A DNA stretch of 16,929 nucleotides from CANLBN01 sp050298695 (lineage in GTDB: Bacteria > Pseudomonadota > Gammaproteobacteria > Pseudomonadales > Cellvibrionaceae), in assembly GCA_050298695.1 (NCBI GenBank), contig JBNKUQ010000069.1, forward strand, positions 1-16,929. The letters are read 5' to 3'. The notes under the pieces are model-generated. The model saw nothing but the letters and a program-made list of their open reading frames with translations. It was not told the origin of the DNA and did no database searches. How positions within the stretch are numbered: position 1 is the stretch's first letter; every line of letters begins with the position of its first letter. The position numbers and the translations under genes are program-made. Below, in pieces: positions 1 through 8,100 of this stretch.

Positions 1-176
1 GTGATCGCCAAAATATTCAGTGGATGGAAAATTTATTAAGGCACTTAGTTTCTTCTAGGCTAAGTGCGAAAACAGGGTTTAGTGAATGCAAAGAACAGCT
101 AAGACAGCAAGTGCTTGCTGAGAAGATAACGCCGCTGGCAGCGGCTCATCATTTGGTTGAGATGTTTTTGGAATAA
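1..176 (+). CDS. C-terminal fragment, probable MeaB/ArgK-family GTPase
   Basis: An open frame enters from the left edge (codons start at position 3) and stops with TAA at 174-176, giving 57 visible residues. The tail contains QWM followed by a helical stretch and ends VLAEKITPLAAAHHLVEMF. This matches the C-terminal pattern I know from MeaB/ArgK P-loop GTPases: a W-M helix, then a short helix before 'tP..AA..LL..F'. These proteins chaperone adenosylcobalamin-dependent methylmalonyl-CoA mutase. The GTPase core lies outside the window, so the assignment rests on one short conserved tail. The gene appears unrelated to the downstream biosynthetic locus, from which it is separated by about 210 bases of repeat-bearing DNA. 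Confidence 0.55.
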   Translation, partial: DRQNIQWMENLLRHLVSSRLSAKTGFSECKEQLRQQVLAEKITPLAAAHHLVEMFLE

Positions 177-180
177 CTCT

Positions 181-199
181 CTTATTAGTTGCTAATAAG
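181..199 (+). terminator. Small perfect hairpin after the upstream gene, possible weak terminator
   Basis: CTTATTAG and CTAATAAG form a perfect 8-bp inverted repeat with a TTG loop, starting 4 nt after the stop of the upstream gene. The stem is AT-rich and only a short interrupted T stretch follows, so intrinsic termination would be weak. Position is the main support. Confidence 0.35.
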
Positions 200-202
200 T
201 CA

Positions 203-335
203 CTTTAAAAGAATATACTGAGGTTTATTTATTGCTTCCGGCGTCATACCCACCTTGCCCTACAGGACGTAGGGTACTTTGAGTAATGCGGGAGCAATTA
301 CCAATCGCGGGTATGACAGCTATATTCTTTTTAAG
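203..335. repeat. 15-bp imperfect inverted repeat flanking a REP-like element
   Basis: The left arm, CTTTAAAAGAATATA (203-217), is matched at 14 of 15 positions by the reverse complement of TATATTCTTTTTAAG (321-335). The arms enclose the REP/MITE-like element at 243-317, giving a nested palindrome. The right arm ends in a T run, so the outer arms could be an old terminator stem split by insertion of the element, or the true ends of a larger non-autonomous element. The spacing is asymmetric (25 nt left, 3 nt right). Confidence 0.5.
243..317 (+). repeat. REP/MITE-like element, short copy
   Basis: The termini GTCATACCC (243-251) and GGGTATGAC (309-317) are exact inverted repeats. Inside, CCCTAC (258-263) and GTAGGG (269-274) form a second perfect stem. 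Most of the element (CCTTGCCCTACA, GGACGT, GGAGCA, ATCGCG, ATGAC in the same order) aligns with the reverse complement of the longer element at 12822-12951. These are therefore two copies of one family in opposite orientation, and this copy lacks one end of the longer one. The RAYT remnant at the end of the window is the kind of enzyme associated with such repeats. Confidence 0.7.
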
Positions 336-387
336 TTAAGCATGTTGGCAGCATGTAAAAAATTGATTTATTAATAGGTTAGAAACA

Positions 388-3300
388 ATGTCCTCTTTAG
401 AAAGCAATCCTTTCAGTTGTTATTTAATTGGCGGTGACTCGCTATTAATTGAGTGTGGCGAGATATTGCTCTCCAAAGGCCATACCATTTTAGGTGTGAT
501 TACCAGCACGTCGCGTTTATCGCAATGGGCGATGGGAAAATCGATTCCCGTTATTGCTGCCGATCAGCAATACCCTGCGGTGTTGGCAGAAAAAGCAAAA
601 GCTTCTCCCTTCGACTATCTATTTAGTATCACCCACCTCGCAATTATTCGTGACGAGGTGCTGGCATTGCCCACTAAGATGACGATTAATTTTCACGATG
701 GTCCTTTGCCTGCTTATGCAGGATTAAATACCCCTGCCTGGGCCTTAATCAACCAAGAAGAAAAATATGCCATTAGTTGGCATAAAGTGGTGTCTGGTGT
801 TGATGAAGGAGAACTGCTTAAACAAGAGTGGTTTGATATTGCCAACGATGAAACCTCATTATCTATTAACACCAAATGTTTTGCTGCGGCCTTAGAAAGC
901 TTTCCTGTATTAGTTGAAGAATTAGCGAATAATAATACGCAAGCGGTTTCTCAGGATTTATCCAAACGCAGTTATTTTGGTAAATATCAACGCCCTGAAG
1001 CGATGGGACTTCTCGATTGGAATCGCGATGCAGAAACCTTGGGGGCACTGGTTCGTGCACTCAATTTTGGTGACTATCCTAATCCGCTGGTCAGTCCTAA
1101 AGTATTGATCGGTGATCAATGTTATGTGGTGACGGATGCCCAAGCAAATGAACAAGAGCATGATGATGCGGTAGAAGCGGGCACGATTATTTCTGTGGAT
1201 AGTCAGGCGATCAATATTGCTGCGCAACAAGGTGTGTTATCTATCAAAGGCCTAAACACGTTATTTGGCGATAAGCTTTCATTGGATACCTTGGGTATTA
1301 ATGCGGGTGATCGCTGTAAGCAAGTGAGTGTCGAGGAAAAAAATCATTTAACCGCATTAAATGAACGCCTGTGTCGACAAGATGCGTTTTGGTCGCAGCG
1401 TTTATTAAGTTTAGATCCCATTGAGGTTGCCTATAGCTCTAATGATAGTGAAGGTCAAGATGTCTACTCTGCTGATGTTTATCAAAGTCTCTCGGTTGCT
1501 GTCCCCTCTCAGTTTTTAGACACGTTTTCTAGCGAAAACCAGCATGAGGCGCTGGCGGCATCCTTTGTCTTATTATTGGCTCGTCTTGATCGAAAAACAG
1601 ATTTTGATATTGCTTTAAGTCATGCGCAAATGATTGATGAAGCAAAAGCCAGCTTAGGTTTAGTCAACGATCGTGCCGCTGCTTACTTATCGCCGGACCT
1701 TCAGCAAACACCTAAAGCTTATATCGCCGATATGGCAAAGCAATTTTCGCAGTATCTCAATAGAGGGACTTGGGCGAACGATATGCTAGGGCGCTTCCCC
1801 ACTTTACACGCTATTCCCGAGTTAAAAAATAATACGGCGTTGCCGGTGTCACTGGTCTTTGCTGAAGGTGCTCAGTCCTCTGCGACTCAAGCCATGTTGG
1901 GGAGTGTGATTACCTTATCTCTAAATGCCGATAGCATTTTATTGCATTTTAATACACAGCGTTTGTCAAAAGCTGCTGCGCAAAAGTTGCTTCAGCAGTA
2001 CCAAACTTTATTGGCGAATTTGTCGGGCCAATTAGATTCTCCTTGTGGTGAGGTGGAATTATTATCCAGCGCAGAAAAGCGCATGATTCTTGAAGAATGG
2101 AATCAAACAAACGTGGCTTATGATCATACGCAATGTATTCATCATTTATTCGAACAGCAAGTCGCACTGCGACCCAATGATACCGCTGTGGTTTTTGAAG
2201 ATGAGTCCCTGAGCTACAGTGAGTTAAATCAGCGGGCCAATATACTTGCTCACTATTTGCTTGAACAAGGTGTGCAGGTTGATGAGTTAGTCGGCGTCAA
2301 TGTTGAGCGCTCTATTGATTTGTTGGTCGCGACTTTAGGTGTCATGAAAGCCGGCGCTGCTTATGTCCCACTAGACCCCGCTTTTCCTGAAGATCGTATT
2401 CGCTACATGGTTAACGATGCCAACATGCGTTTGGTGATTACGCAATCTACCATCCAATCTCAGCTACCCGAATCTGCGGCCACCAGTATTTGTGTGGATA
2501 CCATTGTCCGTCATGCGGCAAACAATGCTCAGGAAGTGACACTACCCACTGTTAATGTCGCTTCCAATCATTTGGCTTATGTGATTTATACCTCAGGTTC
2601 TACCGGCAATCCTAAAGGGGTGATGGTTGAACATCGCAATGTGGTGAATTTTTTTGTGGGTATGGATGAGCGTATTCAGCCCGACTTGTCTGGAGATAAA
2701 CAACCGGGAACCTGGTTGGCGGTTACGAGTTTATCCTTTGATATCTCAGTCTTGGAATTATTTTGGACCTTAACCCGTGGCTTTAAAGTCGTGGTTTACA
2801 AAGAAGATCGCGGGGCAGAAAAAACGGTAGCCACTCAAAAGTTGAAACGTCAATCCATGCAATTTGGCTTGTTTATGTGGGGGAATGATGATGCTCCCGG
2901 TAGTTCCAAATATAAATTGATGATAGATGGCTCAAAATATTTTGATGAAAATGGCTTTGATTCAGTGTGGACGCCAGAGCGACATTTTAGCGCCTTTGGT
3001 GGGCCTTACCCTAACCCGGCAGTGACCAGTGCTGCTATTGCGGCTGTTACAAAGCGAGTTAGCATTCGTTCGGGCAGCCTTGTGTCGCCATTGCATCATG
3101 TCATTCGTATTGCTGAAGATTGGTCGGTTGTTGATAATTTGTCGGATGGTCGTGTCGGTTTGTCCTTTGCCGCGGGCTGGCAACCTAATGATTTTATTTT
3201 GCAGCCAGATAATCATAAAAATAATAAAGCGATTATGTTGGAGCAAATCGACATCGTTAAAAAATTATGGCGCGGTGAGTCGGTCGCCTTTGAAAACCCT

Positions 3301-5127
3301 ATGGGCAACATGGTTGATATCACCACACTGCCTCGCCCTGTACAAAAAGAATTACCGGTGTGGTTAACCACGGCAGGAAATCCAGAATCTTATCGCCAGG
3401 CAGGTGCAAAAGGCGTGAACGTGTTAACCCATTTGCTGGGTCAGTCTGTTGAAGAAGTGGCAGAGAAAATTCGTATTTATCGCGAAGCGCGCAAAGAAGC
3501 CGGACTCAATCCTAGTGAAGGTCAAGTGACATTAATGTTGCACACCTTTGTCGGCGAGTCGGATGAAATGGTAAGAGAGTTAGTGCGCGAGCCCATGAAA
3601 GATTATCTGCGCAGCTCTATGAAACTCGTGCTAGATTTTGCTTGGACCTTCCCCGCATTTAAACGACCTGGCGGTGCAGATTCTAAACCCGATGATATTG
3701 ATCTTAAAAGTTTAACAGAAGAAGAATCGGAAACCATTCTCGATTTTGCCTTTGAGCGTTATTACGAAACCAGTGGTTTATTTGGTACACCTGAAACCTG
3801 TGCAAAAATGATTGATCGCTGCAAAGCGGCAGGTGTCGATGAAATTGCCTGTTTGCTTGATTTTGGTGTTGCCACAGAAAAAGTCATGGCGGGTTTGCCC
3901 TTGTTAAAAGTCGTGCGCGACCAAGCGAACCCTCCTGCATTTGCTGAAGATGACGTCGCTGACTATACCTTGCCAGCACAAATGCAACGCCATCAAGTTA
4001 CCCATTTTCAATGTACGCCCTCAATGGCGCGAATGTTATGTTTTGATCAAGAGGCACGTGAGTCACTGGCAAATCTTAAACATATGATGGTCGGTGGCGA
4101 AGCCTTTCCAAATAGTTTGGCAAAAGACTTAAAAGCAATTTTACAAGAAGGCCGTTTAACCAATATGTACGGCCCCACAGAAACCACTATTTGGTCGGCA
4201 ACACAGGATGTGAGCGATAGTGATAGCATTCCTATTGGCCGCCCCATTGCAAATACGGATATTTATATTCTCGATCCCAATCGTCAACCCGTTCCCCCAG
4301 GTATCCCAGGTGATTTATTTATTGGAGGTGATGGTGTTGTCCGTGGTTATTTCGAACGCCCTGAATTAAGTGCCGAACGTTTTATTGACAGTCCTTTTGA
4401 TGCCAGCAAACGCATTTATTGGACAGGCGACCTGGCCAAGTATCGCGATGATGGTGTTATCGATTTTCTAGGGCGTGTTGATCACCAAGTTAAAATACGT
4501 GGTTATCGTATCGAACTGGGTGAAATAGAAGCCTTGTTGGGCAAACATGATAGTGTGCGCGACTGCGTGTTATTGTTGCGAGAAGATTCGCCGGGCGATC
4601 AGCGTTTAGTGGCTTATGTTGTTGCTGCTACATTGGGTGCAAAACTCGATATTTCCGCATTAAAACAACATTTACGAGGACAACTACCTGAATATATGGT
4701 GCCCAATGATATTGTCGTCTTAGATGCAATGCCATTAACGCCGAATGGAAAAATTGATCGAAAACAACTGCCCTCTCCACAAAGTTTGGGTCAAGCTGCT
4801 AACGTAAACTATGTTGAACCTGAAAATGAGTTACAAAAAACGATTGCGACTATTTGGCAAGAAAGTTTGCAGGTTAATCGAGTGGGGCTCAATGATAACT
4901 TTTTTGATCTCGGTGGGCACTCCTTGTTGATTGTGCGCGTTCATCAGCAATTAAAACAACGGGTTGATCAACCGATCTCACTAACGGATTTGTATCGCTT
5001 TCCTACCATTCAGTTACTGACAGACTTTTTAAATAATGACAGCACCAGCGAATCCCTGAAAAAGAGTAGTGACCGAGCGCAACGTCGTCGTGAGCGCATG
5101 GGACTTAGAAAGCGTGGAAAAAAATAA
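388..5127 (+). CDS. NRPS loading module: formyltransferase - C remnant - A(Gly-like) with inserted flavin monooxygenase - carrier protein
   Basis: Residues 5-310 are a methionyl-tRNA-formyltransferase-like domain with the catalytic set intact (N101, H103, D139) plus the FMT C-terminal subdomain, so N-formylation from formyl-tetrahydrofolate is expected. Residues 325-560 resemble the C-terminal half of a condensation domain but have no HHxxxDG, so it is probably structural. The adenylation domain starts near 575: A3 YTSGSTG at 734-740 and A4 FDIS at 784-787. It is interrupted at about 824-1178 by a luciferase-like FMN monooxygenase (start QFGLFMWG; TPERHF and FAAGWQPNDF are visible). It resumes with A5 (YGPTETT, from 1261) and A10 (NGKID, K1455). 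The specificity residues read D-I-L-Q-M-G-M-I-W-K, close to the glycine code DILQLGLIWK. The carrier serine is S1512 in DLGGHS. A lysine/arginine-rich tail ends the protein. An AGG about 10 nt upstream could serve the ATG. The gene lies 13 nt before the PKS and probably forms an operon with it. Confidence 0.93.
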   Translation: MSSLESNPFSCYLIGGDSLLIECGEILLSKGHTILGVITSTSRLSQWAMGKSIPVIAADQQYPAVLAEKAKASPFDYLFSITHLAIIRDEVLALPTKMTINFHDGPLPAYAGLNTPAWALINQEEKYAISWHKVVSGVDEGELLKQEWFDIANDETSLSINTKCFAAALESFPVLVEELANNNTQAVSQDLSKRSYFGKYQRPEAMGLLDWNRDAETLGALVRALNFGDYPNPLVSPKVLIGDQCYVVTDAQANEQEHDDAVEAGTIISVDSQAINIAAQQGVLSIKGLNTLFGDKLSLDTLGINAGDRCKQVSVEEKNHLTALNERLCRQDAFWSQRLLSLDPIEVAYSSNDSEGQDVYSADVYQSLSVAVPSQFLDTFSSENQHEALAASFVLLLARLDRKTDFDIALSHAQMIDEAKASLGLVNDRAAAYLSPDLQQTPKAYIADMAKQFSQYLNRGTWANDMLGRFPTLHAIPELKNNTALPVSLVFAEGAQSSATQAMLGSVITLSLNADSILLHFNTQRLSKAAAQKLLQQYQTLLANLSGQLDSPCGEVELLSSAEKRMILEEWNQTNVAYDHTQCIHHLFEQQVALRPNDTAVVFEDESLSYSELNQRANILAHYLLEQGVQVDELVGVNVERSIDLLVATLGVMKAGAAYVPLDPAFPEDRIRYMVNDANMRLVITQSTIQSQLPESAATSICVDTIVRHAANNAQEVTLPTVNVASNHLAYVIYTSGSTGNPKGVMVEHRNVVNFFVGMDERIQPDLSGDKQPGTWLAVTSLSFDISVLELFWTLTRGFKVVVYKEDRGAEKTVATQKLKRQSMQFGLFMWGNDDAPGSSKYKLMIDGSKYFDENGFDSVWTPERHFSAFGGPYPNPAVTSAAIAAVTKRVSIRSGSLVSPLHHVIRIAEDWSVVDNLSDGRVGLSFAAGWQPNDFILQPDNHKNNKAIMLEQIDIVKKLWRGESVAFENPMGNMVDITTLPRPVQKELPVWLTTAGNPESYRQAGAKGVNVLTHLLGQSVEEVAEKIRIYREARKEAGLNPSEGQVTLMLHTFVGESDEMVRELVREPMKDYLRSSMKLVLDFAWTFPAFKRPGGADSKPDDIDLKSLTEEESETILDFAFERYYETSGLFGTPETCAKMIDRCKAAGVDEIACLLDFGVATEKVMAGLPLLKVVRDQANPPAFAEDDVADYTLPAQMQRHQVTHFQCTPSMARMLCFDQEARESLANLKHMMVGGEAFPNSLAKDLKAILQEGRLTNMYGPTETTIWSATQDVSDSDSIPIGRPIANTDIYILDPNRQPVPPGIPGDLFIGGDGVVRGYFERPELSAERFIDSPFDASKRIYWTGDLAKYRDDGVIDFLGRVDHQVKIRGYRIELGEIEALLGKHDSVRDCVLLLREDSPGDQRLVAYVVAATLGAKLDISALKQHLRGQLPEYMVPNDIVVLDAMPLTPNGKIDRKQLPSPQSLGQAANVNYVEPENELQKTIATIWQESLQVNRVGLNDNFFDLGGHSLLIVRVHQQLKQRVDQPISLTDLYRFPTIQLLTDFLNNDSTSESLKKSSDRAQRRRERMGLRKRGKK

Positions 5128-5140
5128 GGTTTAAATTTTT

Positions 5141-8100
5141 ATGAGTGAACAAGAAGATTTTGGTGGTTATGGTATTGCTATTGTCGGCATGGCAACCCGC
5201 GTTCCCGGTGCAAGTAACCCCGATGAGTATTGGCAAAATTTACGTAGTGGCACAGAGTCTGTTCAATTTTATTCAGATGAAGAATTAATTGAGCGCGGTG
5301 TTAGACACGAACAATTAAAAAATCCCCATTATGTGAAAGCGGGAGCGCCTCTCGATAAAATGGAATATTTCGATCCCGATTTTTTTGGTTTTAGTCCCAA
5401 AGAAGCGGGAATTATTGATCCGCAGCATCGTCAATTTTATGAATGTTGCTGGGAGGCGCTGGAGCGCTCGGGCCACGTTCCTTCGCGTTTTGATGGCGCC
5501 ATCGGCGTGTTTGCCGGTTGTGGCATGGGCGCTTATTTTGCACAAAACTTATTAACTAATCCCGATCTCTTAGACTCAGTCGGTTTATTTTTATTGCGGC
5601 ACACTGGAAACGATAAAGACTTTTTGTCTACGCGTGTATCCTACTGCCTAGATTTAACGGGTCCAAGTATTAATGTGCAAACGGCTTGTTCAACCTCATC
5701 CGTTGCGACCCACTTAGCCTGTCAGAGTTTATTGAGTGAAGAGTGCGATATGGCACTTGCCGGTGGTGTCACCATTGAAATTCCTCATGGGCAAGGCTAT
5801 CGCTATAAAGAAGGCGAAATCCTATCGCCGGACGGCCACTGCCGCCCCTTCGACCATCGCTCCAAAGGCACTATTTTTGGTAGTGGTACTGGCGTGATTG
5901 TGCTGCGTCGTCTTGAAGATGCCATTGCTGATGGCGATCATATTCATGGTGTGATTATTGGGTCCGCGGTGAATAATGATGGCGCTAGTAAAGTGGGCTA
6001 TTTGGCGCCGAGTGTTGAAGGGCAAGCCCATGCGATTACCGAAGCCCTAGAAATAGCCGACGTCGATGCAGATAGTATTTCTTACGTTGAATGTCATGGT
6101 ACGGGCACACCCGTTGGTGACCCCATTGAACTATCGGCTTTAACGCTGGCCTTTAATCAAAGCAGTGAGCGCAAAGCATACTGTGGTGTAGGTTCAGTAA
6201 AAAGTAATATAGGTCACTTGGACACCGCAGCCGGTGTAGCCGGTATTATTAAAGCGACCTTGGCATTAGAAAATGCTGAAATACCGCCGAGTTTGAATTA
6301 CGAAGCACCTAATCCAGTGATTGATTTCGCTAACTCGCCTTTTTATGTGAATGCGACACTCAAATCCTGGGAACAAAAAGATGGCGAGCCACGCCGTGCT
6401 GCGGTCAATTCTCTGGGTGTGGGTGGCACGAATGCCTTTGTTATTTTAGAAGAAGCGCCTAAGCGTGCTCCAGCAAGTGAACATAAGCGCCCGAGCCACT
6501 TGCTAACGTACTCGGCTAAAAATCGTAAATCATTGGATGCCTATGGAGAGCGCTTAGCCCAACACTTACAAGCACACCCCGAACTCGATTTAGCCGATGT
6601 CGCTTACACTTTGTTTAATGGGCGTGAAGCCTTTGAGCACCGGCGTGTATTAGCTTGTAGTGACCGTGAAGAAGCCATAGCCCTACTGCAAAGTAAAGAT
6701 CAGCGTCGTGTGTTCACGCACTCTGCGGATGACGATAAACCCTCTATGGTTTTTATGTTTCCTGGCGGCGGCGCACAGTATGCCGATATGGCCCAGGGCT
6801 TATATCACTCCGAAGCCACGTTTAAGCAAATAATGGATGATGGTTTTACGATTCTTAAAGAAAAAACAGGGCTAGATTACCAACGCTTCTTGTTTGTTGA
6901 AGAGCAAAACTTAGAGGATGTGAATCAGTCCTTACAAAAACCTTCCGTGCAATTACCGCTTATTTTTTTAGTGGAATATGCTTTAGCCAAGCAGTGGATC
7001 TCCATGGGAGTAGAACCTGATGCCTTAATTGGTCACAGCATGGGGGAAAATACCGCGGCTTGTTTGGCCGGTGTTTTTAATTTTAATGATGCCTTAGGTT
7101 TGGTGTTGTTGCGCGGTCAATTAATGGATGACGTTCCTGAAGGTGGCATGTTGAGTGTGCAACTTTCGGCAAAGGAATTAGAACCGCATCTTCATGATAA
7201 GTTGGCATTGGCCGCAATCAATAGTCCAATGTTATCCGTTGCTTCAGGAACCAAGGCGGATCTAACAGCACTGTCAGAAAAATTAACGGCCTTGGATATC
7301 GATAATAAACCGGTGCGCATTGATATTGCGGCGCACTCTTGGTTGTTAGACGGAATCTTACAAAGTTTTGGCGATTACCTCCGCAGCATTTCCTTGAAAA
7401 AACCGGAGTTAAAATTTATTTCTAATTACACCGGCACTTGGATTACCGATGAGCAGGCCACGGATCCCGAGTACTGGGTAAAACATTTACGCAATACCGT
7501 GCGCTTTGCCGATGGTATTGATACCTTGTTGGAAAAAAACTGTATCTTTTTAGAAGTGGGTCCCGGTAATACACTGGGTTCACTGACGCGACAAAATCCA
7601 GCCGCACCAGCTCAACGGGTTTTTTCTTCCTTGCGTCACCCGCAAGAACAGGTTGAAGACCTCAATTATTTTCTCAGTGTATTAGGGCGTTTATGGGCGG
7701 TGGGTTATGAGATCGATAGCGAGGTTATTTGGCCAGAAGAACGGCGCTATAAAGTCCCCTTGCCAAGTTATGCGTTTCAACATAATCCCTATTGGATTGA
7801 AGCGGGTCGCCCCTCTCAGCAAGCCTTAGAGACATTTTCAGCACTCGAAAAAATATCAGATAAGGATCAATGGTTTCGTAAGCCCGTATGGATTCAACAA
7901 GGTGTTCTACCCAAACCCACCGAGATAAAAACCTGGTTAGTCTTTAATGACAATGAAAACCACGAGAACAGCATAGGCAAATTATTAATCGATAAGCTGC
8001 GTGCGCAAGGGCATACGGTTGTGAGTGTGACTAGCGGTGACGCCTATTACAAAGTCAGCAACGAAGAATATTGTATTGCTTCAGAATTGGGCGCGGAGTC

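Noticed and set aside
351..387. Promoter for the NRPS: TTGGCA (345-350) with TTATTA (368-373), spacing 17
   Set aside because: The -10 match is poor, and it would place transcription start almost at the ATG, leaving no room for the AGG ribosome site. Not listed as a feature.
3029..3367. Open frame of 112 codons within the monooxygenase region
   Set aside because: It lies wholly inside the well-supported NRPS gene in another frame and has no recognisable motif.
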